This document shows, in pieces, positions 30,255-39,511 of a DNA stretch of 64,000 nucleotides; within the stretch, counting starts at the first letter, position 1; every line of letters begins with the position of its first letter. The notes below the pieces were generated by a model. The model was not told where the DNA came from. It worked only from the letters and a program-made list of their open reading frames with translations, and made no database searches. Source of the DNA: Haloimpatiens sp. FM7315 (GTDB lineage Bacteria > Bacillota > Clostridia > Clostridiales > Clostridiaceae); NCBI GenBank assembly GCA_041861885.1, contig JBGVUE010000001.1, positions 248,001 to 312,000 of the forward strand, given 5' to 3'. The translations under genes were made by a program, and so were the position numbers.

Positions 30255-31142
30255 ATGAATGACTCTAAAAAAGTCACAGAAGGGTATTTATTAGTAGCCT
30301 TGTGTGGTACATGTTGGGGTCTCATGGGTGTGCTTACAAAAAAATTAGATCTTCTTGGTTTTGATGAATTTTCTGTATCATCATTGAGACCAACAGTAGC
30401 TGCCTTATTTTATTTACTTTATACACTTATAAAAGAACCGAAATATTTAAAAACAGATATTAAAAGTCTCGTGTTTTTTATTTTTTATGGTGTTGTAACT
30501 TTAGATGGAATGTTTTTAACCTTTACTTATGCTGTAAAGTATTCTACTATAGCTACAGCCTCGGTACTGCTTTTTACTAACCCTATATTTGTAATGATAA
30601 TGTCAAGATTTTTATTTAAAGAAAAGCTTACGAAGAAAAAATTAATTGCCCTAGTGCTTTCAATTCTTGGGTGTTTATTAGTTGTAAGAGCTTATAATGT
30701 AGAGGCTTTTAAGGTAAGTTTTTTAGGAATAATATTTGGAGTTTTGTCAGGATTTACAGTAGCCCTTCAAAATGTAATGGGTAAAATAGGGGCAAGCAAG
30801 TACCATTACAAAACGCATTTGGTTTATTCTTTTCTATTTGCCGCTGTGTTTTTGTGGTTCTTTAGACCACCTTGGGTTTTGGTTAAGAATGCTACATCAA
30901 TAGAGGCATGGGCTTATATTATTGCCATAGGATTTTTTGCTACAGTTATACCAAATGGAGCTTTTGTAAAAGCACTTCAGTATGTCGAATCAAGTAAAGC
31001 TAGTATAGTTTGTAGTATAGAACCTATTATAGCAACTATACTTGGATTTTTGATATTTAAAGAGCAGTTAGAAGTATGGCAGATACTTGGAATGATGCTA
31101 ATTGTTTTTTCAGTTATTCTGATACAAGGAAAAGAAAAATGA
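30255..31142 (+). CDS. EamA-family (DMT) transporter
   Basis: This 295-residue intact protein has ten hydrophobic segments in two EamA repeats. The first starts at LLVALCGTCWGLMGVLTKK and the second at FLGIIFGVLSGFTVALQNV, with the usual SSKASIVCSIEPIIATILGF near the end. It exports amino acids or metabolites in characterised relatives. The start at 30255 follows AAGGGAGATGA. Confidence 0.88.
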   Translation: MNDSKKVTEGYLLVALCGTCWGLMGVLTKKLDLLGFDEFSVSSLRPTVAALFYLLYTLIKEPKYLKTDIKSLVFFIFYGVVTLDGMFLTFTYAVKYSTIATASVLLFTNPIFVMIMSRFLFKEKLTKKKLIALVLSILGCLLVVRAYNVEAFKVSFLGIIFGVLSGFTVALQNVMGKIGASKYHYKTHLVYSFLFAAVFLWFFRPPWVLVKNATSIEAWAYIIAIGFFATVIPNGAFVKALQYVESSKASIVCSIEPIIATILGFLIFKEQLEVWQILGMMLIVFSVILIQGKEK

Positions 31143-31182
31143 TTTTTTTGTGTAATGTGTAAGCGCTACCACATGAGATAAT

Positions 31183-31218
31183 AAAAAATAAAAGAAGCAA
31201 AAGCTTCTTTTATTTTTT
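31183..31218. terminator. Bidirectional terminator
   Basis: 16-base perfect stem (31183-31198 with 31203-31218), AAAA loop. The stop codon of the convergent small gene lies in its right arm. Confidence 0.9.
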
Positions 31219-31470
31219 ATTGTTTTTTTCTTCTTCTCTCCATTCAGCTAAAAAAGTTTCACAAGCTGCAATAGTTGCATTGTTTTTTATTTGAGAAACA
31301 GAACCTCTTCCTTCCCAATCATTACCATTACTTACGTAAAGAGTTTCTAAAAAGCTTTCTAATTCTTTTATAGAATATGTTGAAACTAATTCTCTTTGAG
31401 CTTTTAGATTTTCATATACATCATCAAATATTCTATCAAATTGTGATTGTTCCCAGTCCTTATCTTCCAT
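31210..31470 (-). CDS. Small conserved-looking protein, function unknown
   Basis: An acidic 86-residue soluble protein (SQFDRIFDDVYENLKAQREL, IKNNATIAACETFLAEWR), probably all helical. A GGAGGG site lies upstream of the ATG. I do not recognise a named family. Confidence 0.7.
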   Translation of the reverse strand: MEDKDWEQSQFDRIFDDVYENLKAQRELVSTYSIKELESFLETLYVSNGNDWEGRGSVSQIKNNATIAACETFLAEWREEEKNNKK

Positions 31471-31700
31471 ATAAATCCCTCCATGTAATAGTAGATCTTT
31501 ACTGCAAAATAAACTTATAATATTCTGAAATAATAATTATTATTAAGTATAACTTAAGTATAAAAATTATTCAAGATAAGAAGAAGTGTATTGCATAGGC
31601 TTTACACTTAAAAATAAGATATATTAAAATAGGTGTTTAAAAATATTAATACATAACTAATTATTTATTACAAATATAAATAATAAAATAAAAAAATCTA

Positions 31701-31729
31701 TTGACTATTTTCTCGTTTCAAATTACAAT
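31701..31729 (+). promoter_or_regulatory. Promoter of the glycine riboswitch transcript
   Basis: TTGACT at 31701-31706, 17-base spacer, TACAAT at 31724-31729. Confidence 0.75.
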
Positions 31730-31755
31730 GTACTTGTAGTTAAGAATTGAATATT

Positions 31756-31957
31756 AGCGGATGAGAATTGTTGGAGATATCTATTTATTAGGTAACCGTA
31801 GAAGAAAGAGATAAGTGATGCTAAAAACTTATTTTGAAGCTTTCAGGTTTAGTACAATAGTTTGACGCGACCCTGGAGAGATCCCTTTTATAAGGGACAT
31901 CAACGAAGCAACTTAGATTTTAATGTTTAAGGAAACTTTCAGATAAAAGGACAGGGA
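31756..31957 (+). ncRNA. Tandem glycine riboswitch (gcvT element)
   Basis: Two aptamers in tandem. Aptamer I (about 31767-31860) is closed by ATTGT/ACAAT and has TTGGAGA, ACCGTAGAAGAA and GCTTTCAGG. Aptamer II (about 31871-31957) has CCTGGAGAGA, ATCAACGAAGCAAC, ACTTTCAGATAAAAGGACAGGG. The last element is the conserved 3' signature of the class. The GGACAGGG arm of aptamer II is shared with the terminator that follows, so glycine binding would favour read-through. No glycine-related gene follows. Confidence 0.9.
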
Positions 31958-32004
31958 GTAATTAGCAGTAGAATAGTTCTATGCTAGTTGCTCCCTGTTT
32001 TTTC
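31951..32004 (+). terminator. Riboswitch expression-platform terminator
   Basis: ACAGGGAG pairs with CTCCCTGT, with an inner ATTAGCA/TGCTAGT helix, then a T run. It competes with P1 of aptamer II. Confidence 0.85.
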
Positions 32005-32066
32005 ATATATAAAACAAATTTATCCCACATTCACATAAAACTACCCTAAAAAAATAACGTTAATTT

Positions 32067-32107
32067 GCATAAAATCCCTACACCCATGGGGGTTTTGTGC
32101 TTTTTTT
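32067..32107 (+). terminator. Second terminator downstream of the riboswitch
   Basis: Stem 32067-32078 with 32089-32100 (two G-U pairs) followed by seven T. Only about 60 gene-less bases separate it from the first terminator, as if it once ended a gene now deleted. Confidence 0.8.
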
Positions 32108-32206
32108 GGGTATATTAATATAGAGATTTAAAATGTCAAGAGTTATAATTTTATTATAAATTTAATATTTTATATAAACTAAAGGATTATTACGGGAGGG
32201 AAATAT

Positions 32207-32488
32207 ATGATTGTGGGAACTGCCAAAATATATTTATATGCAGACTGGGTACATTCGCTTAAAGAAAAGAGAATGATTGTAAAGAGTTTGATAGCAAGGG
32301 TCCATAATAAATATAACGTAGCTATAGCAGAAATAGAAAATCAGGATTATCATAAGTCTGTAGTTTTGGGTATAGCCTGTGTAAGTAATGATACAAGACA
32401 TGCAAATAGTATAATAGAAAATGTACTTGGATTTATTGAGAGAAATACAGATGCTTTAGTTGAGAAAAGGGAAATAGAAATACTATAA
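32207..32488 (+). CDS. DUF503 family protein (YlxP-like)
   Basis: The 93-residue protein has the DUF503 pattern: short N-terminal strand (IVGTAKIYLYA), then HSLKEKRMIVKSLIARVHNK and AEIENQDYHKSVVLGIACVS. In Bacillus the ylxP gene lies beside infB/rbfA; here it stands alone. A CGGGAGGG site precedes the ATG. Two terminators separate it from the riboswitch upstream, so it is probably not under glycine control. Confidence 0.85.
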   Translation: MIVGTAKIYLYADWVHSLKEKRMIVKSLIARVHNKYNVAIAEIENQDYHKSVVLGIACVSNDTRHANSIIENVLGFIERNTDALVEKREIEIL

Positions 32489-32507
32489 TTTTATAATATA
32501 GGGTAGG

Positions 32508-32572
32508 TTAATCCCCAGAATTAATGCCTTTTGTGGATAAAAAAACTCAAGATATTAAAAACTGGGGATTAA
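32508..32572. repeat. Long-loop inverted repeat after the DUF503 gene
   Basis: Arms TTAATCCCCAG (32508-32518) and CTGGGGATTAA (32562-32572) are perfect complements around 43 bases. There is no T run, so a terminator is unlikely. Confidence 0.5.
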
Positions 32573-32685
32573 TTTGATGTTTGTAAAGTTCTTTTCTTAT
32601 AAAAGATATAATCTGTATACCTTCCATTTTTTATAAGAATTATTATAGCATTTTTAAGGAGGAGAGATAGAGCATTCTATACTAT

Positions 32686-34059
32686 CTATAAAAACTTCAA
32701 TAGTTTTTTTAATTTTTTTAAACTTATGTCATATGGAGGATAGATTTTCATGTCTATTAAGGTGCTGCTTTTTAATATGCTTTTTTCGTGAGAAAAAACT
32801 TTAAAAGAAGCAAGTCCGTGATAATTTCCCATGCCGCTTTCTCCAACTCCACCAAAGGGAAGGTAGTTACTAGTCATGTGAATTAAAGTATCATTAACAC
32901 AGACTCCACCAGAACTTGTACTCTTAATAATCTTATTTTGAGTCTCCGGATTTTTAGAAAAAATATAAAGGGCTAAGGGCTTTGATCTCATATTAATAAA
33001 TTTTATTATACTATCCAAATTCGTATATTCTATTACAGGAAGTATTGGTCCAAATATTTCTTCTTCCATAAGGGTAGAATCTAAAGAAACCTCATTCATA
33101 ACCGTAGGGGCTATATACAGCTTGTCTTCACAAGTTTGACCTCCTATTTCTATCTTTCCTTCACTAAGTAGATTTTTTAATCTGTTAAAGTGCTTTGCGT
33201 TTATTATTTTCCCGTATTTGTCACTATTTTCAGGATTCTCAGTGTAAAAAGTTATTAATGTATTTTTTATTTCTTCTACAAAAGCCTTTGATATATCTTT
33301 GTGAACCAAGACATAATCAGGGGATACGCAGGTCTGCCCTGCATTTGAAAATTTCCCAAAGCATATCCTTTTGGCAGAGGTTTTTAAATCAGCATCTTTA
33401 TGAACAATGCAGGGACTTTTGCCTCCTAATTCTAATGTTACTGGGGTTAAATTTTTAGAGGCAGAGCTCATAACAACTCTCCCAATACTAGGAGAACCTG
33501 TAAAAAATATATAATCATATTTTTCTTCTAAAACTCTTGAAGACATTCCTTTATCGTTATCCGCAACGTAAATATAATTTTCTTCAAAGTTATCGCTGAT
33601 GATCTTTTTTATGGCCTTTGAAGTATTAGGTGACATACTGGAATTTTTTAAAATAGAGCAGTTTCCTGCGGCGATAGATCCTATTAGTGGATTTATTGCT
33701 AGCTGAAAGGGATAGTTCCAAGGTGATATTATTAAAGCAATGCCTAAAGGCTCTGGAACTATGTAACTTTTACTGCCCATATATGCAAGTGGGGTTTTCA
33801 CTTTCTTCTTTTTTAAAAATTTTTGTATATTCTTAATCATGTAGCTTATTTCTGAAAGACTAACACCAATTTCAGTCATATAAGCTTCTGCTTCATTTTT
33901 GTTTAAGTCTTCTTTTAGAGCTTTTAAAATTAAGCTTTCATTATCTTCTATAGCCTTTTTTAGTTTTTTCAATGCATTTATTCGAAAATCTATATTTTGG
34001 GTTGATCCCCCATTAAAATAAATTCTTTGATTTTCTACTATTTTAGAAAAATCATCCAT
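32686..34059 (-). CDS. Aldehyde dehydrogenase (ALDH3-like)
   Basis: The 457-residue enzyme has ISPWNYPFQL, LKNSSMSPNTS, FTGSPSIGR, the general-base Glu in LELGGKSP, the catalytic Cys in SNAGQTCVSPDY, and EEEIFGPILP. Its length and lack of a long N-terminus fit class 3 enzymes (fatty or aromatic aldehydes, NAD or NADP). The start at 34059 follows GGAGG by six bases; 23 further upstream codons have no ribosome site. No alcohol dehydrogenase or CoA-transfer gene is nearby, so substrate is open. Confidence 0.88.
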   Translation of the reverse strand: MDDFSKIVENQRIYFNGGSTQNIDFRINALKKLKKAIEDNESLILKALKEDLNKNEAEAYMTEIGVSLSEISYMIKNIQKFLKKKKVKTPLAYMGSKSYIVPEPLGIALIISPWNYPFQLAINPLIGSIAAGNCSILKNSSMSPNTSKAIKKIISDNFEENYIYVADNDKGMSSRVLEEKYDYIFFTGSPSIGRVVMSSASKNLTPVTLELGGKSPCIVHKDADLKTSAKRICFGKFSNAGQTCVSPDYVLVHKDISKAFVEEIKNTLITFYTENPENSDKYGKIINAKHFNRLKNLLSEGKIEIGGQTCEDKLYIAPTVMNEVSLDSTLMEEEIFGPILPVIEYTNLDSIIKFINMRSKPLALYIFSKNPETQNKIIKSTSSGGVCVNDTLIHMTSNYLPFGGVGESGMGNYHGLASFKVFSHEKSILKSSTLIDMKIYPPYDISLKKLKKLLKFL

Positions 34060-34253
34060 AGCATACCTCCAACACATAGTATTTATTTCCAAATACATCT
34101 TATATCTAATAATATATATTTTCACCATAACTGTAAAGATATAATTAAATAAATAAAATCTTTAATCTTAAGAAAAATAGTTTTTTAAATTATTCCATTT
34201 ATATGAAGAAATTAAATAGTAAATTTAATTGTGATTTATTTTAAAGGCCATTA

Positions 34254-34282
34254 TTGACAGTGAATAATAAAAACAGTATAAT
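34254..34282 (+). promoter_or_regulatory. Consensus promoter of the asnS leader
   Basis: TTGACA at 34254-34259, exact 17-base spacer, TATAAT at 34277-34282: a perfect sigma-A match. Confidence 0.9.
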
Positions 34283-34362
34283 TAAATACTATCAGAACGA
34301 ACTATTAAAAGCTGAATATAATAAAGATATATGGATAAATTATTATTAGAATAAAAACTATG

Positions 34363-34628
34363 AAGAGAAGATTAGGTATAAGAAGGATTTTAAAGCGAGT
34401 TGGCGAGGGTGCAAGGTCAATAGATTCCTTATATTGAAGAACATCTCGGAGTTTCTAACCGAAATCCTTAGGATAGTAGACTTAGAGGGAACCCAACCCT
34501 TATTATGGGAGAGTATAAAGAGCAGTTAATGCTTTCGTACTTTATTGAGGTGACCTTTTTAGGTAAACTGGGTGGTACCGCGAAAATACAGTCTTTCGTC
34601 CCAAATATTGGGATGAAGGGCTTTTTTT
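34363..34628 (+). ncRNA. T-box riboswitch, asparagine-specific
   Basis: The T-box core GGGTGGTACCGCG lies at 34570-34582. Stem I is closed by AAGGATTT (34383-34390) with GAAATCCTT (34461-34469), and the codon AAC at 34457-34459 sits just before that closing strand, where the specifier is expected. AAC is an asparagine codon, agreeing with asnS downstream. Uncharged tRNA-Asn would bind the specifier and the T-box bulge and block the terminator. Confidence 0.93.
34591..34628 (+). terminator. T-box leader terminator
   Basis: CTTTCGTCCCA/TGGGATGAAGG stem and seven T, overlapping the antiterminator region. Confidence 0.9.
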
Positions 34629-34735
34629 ATTTACATTTTACAATTAAATTCATTGAACATTTAAATTAAAAAACTTAATCTTTATTGTGATTTTATTAAA
34701 ATCATATAAATAAATTTTGAAAGGAGAATATAAAA

Positions 34736-36127
34736 ATGGAAAATGTATTAGTTAAAAGCCTTTATAGGCAAACACAAGATTTTGCTTCTAAAGAAGTAAA
34801 AATTTCAGGATGGGTAAAAACAGTAAGAGCTTCTAAAGCTTTTGGTTTTATGGAAATCAATGATGGAAGTTTCTTTAAAAATATTCAAGTGGTATTTGAG
34901 GAATCTTTAGATAATTTCAAAGAAATAGATAAATTCCCAATAAGTGCTTCTGTAGAAGTTGAGGGAACTTTAGTAGAGACACCAGGTTCAAAACAACCCT
35001 TTGAGATTAAAGCAAGTAAAGTAACTTTAGTTGGAAACTCTTCAGCAGATTATCCACTACAAAAGAAAAGACACACTTTTGAATACCTAAGAACTATAGC
35101 TCATTTAAGACCTAGAAGCAATGCTTTTTCAGCAGTGTTTAGAGTTCGTTCAGTAGCTGCTTATGCTATTCATAAGTTCTTCCAAGAAAAAGGTTTTGTA
35201 TATGTTCATACTCCAATAATCACAGCAAGTGATGCTGAAGGTGCAGGAGAAATGTTTAGAGTAACAACTTTAGATCTTGAAAACCTTCCAAAAACTGAAG
35301 ATGGAAAAGTAGATTATTCTAAAGACTTTTTTGAAAAATCTACAAACCTTACAGTAAGTGGTCAGTTAGAAGGGGAAATATACGCTTTAGCTTTTAGAAA
35401 TATCTATACTTTCGGACCTACTTTTAGAGCTGAAAATTCAAACACAGGAAGACACGCTTCTGAGTTTTGGATGATAGAGCCAGAAATATCTTTTGCAGAT
35501 CTTATAGATGATATGGACCTTGCAGAGGAAATGGTTAAATTCATAATAAAATACGTTATGGAAACTGTTCCAGAAGAAATAGAGTTCTTTAATAGCTTTA
35601 TAGATAAAGGATTAAAAGAAAGATTAAGCAACGTTGCAAATTCTGATTTTGCAAGAATAACTTATACTGAAGCTGTTGAAATATTAAAGAAAGCCGATGT
35701 TGAATTTAAGTATCCAGTAGAATGGGGTAGCGATTTACAAACAGAGCATGAAAGATATATAACAGAAAAAGTATATAAAAAGCCAGTGTTTGTAACAGAT
35801 TATCCAAAGGAAATAAAAGCTTTTTATATGAGAATTAATGAAGATAACAAGACTGTTGCAGCAGCAGATCTTTTAGTACCAGGAATAGGTGAGATTATTG
35901 GAGGAAGTCAAAGAGAAGAAAGACTTGAGGTTCTAGAGGCAAGAATTGCTGAACTTGGCCTTGAAAAAGAGGCTTACTGGTGGTATTTAGAGCTTAGGAA
36001 ATATGGAGAAACAAAACATGCTGGATTTGGGTTAGGTTTTGAAAGAATGGTAATGTATCTAACTGGAATGAGTAACATTAGAGATGTTATACCATTCCCA
36101 AGAACTCCAGGAAATGCAGAATTTTAA
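34736..36127 (+). CDS. asnS: Asparaginyl-tRNA synthetase
   Basis: The intact 463-residue class IIb synthetase has an OB-fold anticodon domain ([20 protein letters not shown]) followed by the catalytic domain. It has motif 2 [19 protein letters not shown] and motif 3 [18 protein letters not shown], plus the AsnRS-type sequence [12 protein letters not shown]. It charges tRNA-Asn in the cytoplasm. AAAGGAG precedes the ATG. The T-box upstream carries an Asn specifier, which independently supports AsnRS over AspRS. Confidence 0.95.
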   Translation: MENVLVKSLYRQTQDFASKEVKISGWVKTVRASKAFGFMEINDGSFFKNIQVVFEESLDNFKEIDKFPISASVEVEGTLVETPGSKQPFEIKASKVTLVGNSSADYPLQKKRHTFEYLRTIAHLRPRSNAFSAVFRVRSVAAYAIHKFFQEKGFVYVHTPIITASDAEGAGEMFRVTTLDLENLPKTEDGKVDYSKDFFEKSTNLTVSGQLEGEIYALAFRNIYTFGPTFRAENSNTGRHASEFWMIEPEISFADLIDDMDLAEEMVKFIIKYVMETVPEEIEFFNSFIDKGLKERLSNVANSDFARITYTEAVEILKKADVEFKYPVEWGSDLQTEHERYITEKVYKKPVFVTDYPKEIKAFYMRINEDNKTVAAADLLVPGIGEIIGGSQREERLEVLEARIAELGLEKEAYWWYLELRKYGETKHAGFGLGFERMVMYLTGMSNIRDVIPFPRTPGNAEF

Positions 36128-36371
36128 TTTGTTTTAACTTTAAAATTTAAAGGAGCTATGTCCTTAAGAATTAATGCTATAGTGTGTTATTTTATTTAAA
36201 TATTATAATAACTTATTATGGTAAAATTCTTAATGAATGGCTTCTTTTTTTATATAATTATTTATATATTCAATACACAATTTGTTCTTTATTCATAATA
36301 TAAAAAGGAAAACTATATGTAATTCTAATATGTTAATATTTAATTATAATAATTCAAAGGGAGAGGGTATT
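36128..36371. other. Intergenic region after asnS
   Basis: TTAAGAATT (36161-36169 area) pairs with AATTCTTAA near 36223-36235, followed by a T8 run at about 36244. This may be the asnS terminator, but the loop is long. Nothing else seen. Confidence 0.4.
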
Positions 36372-37631
36372 GTGGCAGATTATAAGGATATGTGGAAAAA
36401 ATTAAATATTAACTTGGAGAAACATGACGAGCTCTGTAAGGTGCTTCCTGAATTATATGGTTCTGTTTATTTAGAACAGGAAGACAGACCAGAGGCTATG
36501 AACTACTTTAATTACGTAATTTCAGAGGTTCATGGAGCTAGAATACAGGAATTAGAGCAGCATAAGAAAAATGGTGGGAAGATTGTAGGAACTTTTTGCG
36601 TTTTTGTACCAGATGAAGTTATATTAGCAACTGGTGCTTTAGGAGTTGGACTTTGTGCAGGTTCACAGTTTTGGGTTGGAGATGGAGAAAAAGTTCTTCC
36701 CAAAAATTTATGCCCATTAATTAAAGCGTTTACAGGAGCAAAAGTAGGAGCTACATGTCCATATTTTCAATCCTGTGATATGCTAGTCGGAGAGACTACT
36801 TGTGATGGCAAAAAGAAAGCTTGGGAAATATTAAATAATTACACAAAAGTTCATGTAATGGATTTACCTCAGATGAAAAGAGAAAAAGACTACACTAAAT
36901 GGAAAGAAGAAATAAAAGACTTTATAAGCAAAATGGAAGAGCTTACAGGTAACAAGGTAACTGTTGAAAACTTAAAAGAAGCAATTAGGTTATCAAACAA
37001 AAAAAGAAAAGCATTAAAAAGATTGTATGATTTAAGAAAACACAAGCCTTCACCAATTAGTGGACTTGATTGTCTTTTAATATCACAAATTGCATTTTAT
37101 GATGATATAAATAGATTCTGTGAAAATGTAAATAAGCTATGTGATGAATTAGAAGAGAAAATTAAAAAGGGCAATTTAAAAGAAAAGAAACGATTAATGA
37201 TAACAGGAACTCCTATGGCACTTCCAAACTGGAAAATACATCATATAATAGAGACTTCAGGAGCTGAAATTGTGGTAGAAGAAACTTGTACAGGTACAAG
37301 GTACTTTGAAAATGAGGTTTTAGAAACTGGTGAAACTTTAGATGATTTAATAGATAATTTAGCTAAAAGGTATTTAAATATAAATTGCGCTTGTTTTACA
37401 CCAAACTCTGGAAGAATAGATGATATTCTAAGATATACAAAAGAGTACGATGTAGATGGAGTTATAGATTGTAACTTATCATTTTGTCATACATACGCTG
37501 TTGAAGATAAATCTATAAGAGATATGTTAAAAGATAAAAACATACCAGTAATGCATATTGAAACAGATTATTCAACAGAAGATTCAGGACAGATAAAGAC
37601 GAGAGTTGAAGCATTTTTAGAAATGATTTAA
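36372..37631 (+). CDS. Double-cubane-cluster reductase, 2-hydroxyacyl-CoA dehydratase family (YjiM-like)
   Basis: The 419-residue protein belongs to the HgdB/BcrC superfamily. It lacks a paired second subunit gene but has the adjacent activator, which is the arrangement of double-cubane [8Fe-9S] proteins (YjiM/DCCP) that perform low-potential reductions such as acetylene or azide in vitro. Cys residues cluster in NLCPLI, GATCPYFQSCD and GETTCDGKK, with two later blocks (EETCTGTRYFEN, INCACFTPNSGR). The GTG start at 36372 follows AGGGAGAGG. The natural substrate is unknown. Confidence 0.82.
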   Translation: MADYKDMWKKLNINLEKHDELCKVLPELYGSVYLEQEDRPEAMNYFNYVISEVHGARIQELEQHKKNGGKIVGTFCVFVPDEVILATGALGVGLCAGSQFWVGDGEKVLPKNLCPLIKAFTGAKVGATCPYFQSCDMLVGETTCDGKKKAWEILNNYTKVHVMDLPQMKREKDYTKWKEEIKDFISKMEELTGNKVTVENLKEAIRLSNKKRKALKRLYDLRKHKPSPISGLDCLLISQIAFYDDINRFCENVNKLCDELEEKIKKGNLKEKKRLMITGTPMALPNWKIHHIIETSGAEIVVEETCTGTRYFENEVLETGETLDDLIDNLAKRYLNINCACFTPNSGRIDDILRYTKEYDVDGVIDCNLSFCHTYAVEDKSIRDMLKDKNIPVMHIETDYSTEDSGQIKTRVEAFLEMI

Positions 37632-37640
37632 GGTGATATA

Positions 37641-37891
37641 ATGGTAAAAATCAAAAACTATATTCTGTTTAAAAATCACACTGAAGGTATGAAACTAGAA
37701 AGTTTTTTAAAGGTTAATAAAATAAAATATGTAATTTCCCCAACTCCAAGAGAATTATCTACTTGCTGTGGTATTTCTATAATGTATAATAAAGAGGATG
37801 AAGACAAAATAAAAAAATAATAGAAGTGAATAATATAGAAGTTATAGGGTTTCATTCCCTTAAAAGAGAAGTAAAAAATTTTTATGTGTAA
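37641..37891 (+). CDS. DUF3343 small protein (one frameshift)
   Basis: About 83 residues (KIKNYILFKNHTEGMKLE, SPTPRELSTCCGIS), the DUF3343 pattern with a CC pair, found in Fe-S or selenium-linked operons. As read it stops early at A7 37811-37817; one extra A gives KKIIEVNNIEVIGFHSLKRE and a stop at 37891. AAGGTGATATA precedes the ATG. It sits between the reductase and activator genes, so it probably serves their electron transfer or maturation; the exact role is unknown. Confidence 0.75.
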
Positions 37892-37903
37892 AGGTGATAG
37901 AGG

Positions 37904-38662
37904 ATGCATTATGTAGGGATAGATATGGGCTCAACAGCTACTAAAGTTGTAGTTATGAAAGAGGATGAAGTTAAAATTAAATTTTATGTTCCCGCAGGGT
38001 GGAATAGTGTTGAAACCTCCGAGGACATATTAAGAAAATTAGAGGATATGGGTATAAATAAGGACAATAGTAAGGTGGTAGCAACAGGATATGGAAGAGT
38101 GTCTGTCCCTTATGCAGATAAAACAGTTACAGAAATAACTTGCCATGGCAGGGGAGCATATTTTTTATGTGGAAATGACTGCACAGTTATAGATGTTGGA
38201 GGACAAGACACTAAGGTTATAACTGTGGAAAATGGTATGGTTACAGATTTTTTAATGAACGACAAATGTTCTGCAGGCACAGGTAGATTTTTAGAAATAA
38301 TGGCTTCAAAGCTTGGGATTGGCATTGAAGATTTGTGCAGACTTTCAATGGAGGGCGGAGGAGTTACTATAAGCTCTATGTGTACTGTATTTGCGGAATC
38401 AGAGGTTATAAGTCTTGTAGCGAAGGGTAAAAACAGGGAAGATATTGCTTTTGCTATTGTGGATTCAATAGTTAGTAAGGTGAATTCCCTTTGCCTTAGA
38501 CATTCATCTTCAAAGCATTATTTCTTTACTGGTGGATTATGTGAAAATAAATATTTTGTTGAAAAACTTTCTTTAAAACTAGAAGCTAAGGTAAAAACTC
38601 ACCCTTTAGCAAGATATGCAGGAGCAATAGGGGCAGCTTTAACGGCTAAAAAGATTAAATAA
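37904..38662 (+). CDS. ASKHA-fold ATPase activator of the dehydratase-type reductase (YjiL/HgdC-like)
   Basis: The 252-residue protein has the ASKHA phosphate loops (GIDMGSTATKVVV; DVGGQDTKVI; TGGLCENKYF) and the two cysteines that bridge a [4Fe-4S] cluster in the homodimer (MNDKCSAGTGRFLE and SSMCTVFAESE). ATP hydrolysis drives electron transfer into the partner protein. It ends the three-gene operon. Confidence 0.9.
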   Translation: MHYVGIDMGSTATKVVVMKEDEVKIKFYVPAGWNSVETSEDILRKLEDMGINKDNSKVVATGYGRVSVPYADKTVTEITCHGRGAYFLCGNDCTVIDVGGQDTKVITVENGMVTDFLMNDKCSAGTGRFLEIMASKLGIGIEDLCRLSMEGGGVTISSMCTVFAESEVISLVAKGKNREDIAFAIVDSIVSKVNSLCLRHSSSKHYFFTGGLCENKYFVEKLSLKLEAKVKTHPLARYAGAIGAALTAKKIK

Positions 38663-38689
38663 AAAAATGCAGCATTGCTGCATTTTTTT
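38661..38689. terminator. Bidirectional terminator
   Basis: 13-base perfect stem with A7 and T7 ends and a 3-base loop. The znuB stop codon on the other strand lies in it. Confidence 0.9.
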
Positions 38690-39511
38690 ATTTTGATTTT
38701 CTATTTATAAAGTTAACTTTTATAAAAGTAATTACTAAATAAGCAGTAACTGTAATCATTATAATAGAAGCACCAGATGGTATGTGAAACTGGTATGAAA
38801 TAACTAAACCAACTATGCATAAAAACATTCCAAGAAAAATAGATAATATCATTATATTTCTAAGGTTACTAGAAAAATGTTTGGCAATAGCTGGGGGAAC
38901 CGTAAGTAGTGCGATTACAAGTATTATTCCGACAACTCTTATTAAAACAACTATGGTGCAAGCAATTATTATAAAAAGTAAATACTCAAGAAAGCAGGTA
39001 TTTACTCCTAAAGTGCTTAGAAATTCTGCGTCAAATAAATAAGACTTAAAAAGATTGAAAAAAGAAAATATGGTGAATACAATTAGTAGGTCTAAAACTA
39101 AAGTTATTTTTATATCCATTAGGGATACTGTTAGTATATCCCCAAATAAATAAGAGGACATATCAGGTGGGTAAGAAGGCATAAAGGAAATAAATAATAT
39201 TCCAAGGGCCATACCCATAGACCAAAACATTCCGATTAAAGCATCTGAGTTTGTGTGAGTTTTTCTTTTTATTGTAGTTATGCCAATAGCAGAAAATATT
39301 GAAAAAACTAAAGCCCCTATAATAGGTTCTATGCCTAAAAAATAGCCAAGACCAACACCGCCGAAAGCAGTATGAGCAATGCCGCCACTCATCATTACTA
39401 ATTTTTTTCAACAATTATAGTGCCTACGATGCCGCAGGCAATACTAGCTAAGATAGCACTTACAAAAGCATGCTGTAAAAATGTATATTTAAAAAGTGCA
39501 GCTATCATCAT
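38688..39511 (-). CDS. znuB: Zinc (or Mn) ABC transporter permease (ZnuB-like; one frameshift)
   Basis: About 274 residues with some eight membrane helices. Conserved ABC-3 family sequences are the N-terminal FLQHAFVSAILASIACGIVG, SGGIAHTAFGGVGLGYFLG and the EAA-like region ALLTVPPAIAKH. The ATG at 39511 follows AGGAGGATT. The frame breaks at the run complementary to T7 39402-39408; one A restores VEKKLVMMSGGIAH. It overlaps znuC by 23 bases. Confidence 0.88.

Noticed and set aside
32207-32488. DUF503 as the target of the glycine riboswitch
   Set aside because: Two terminators lie between them, and the gene has no link with glycine.
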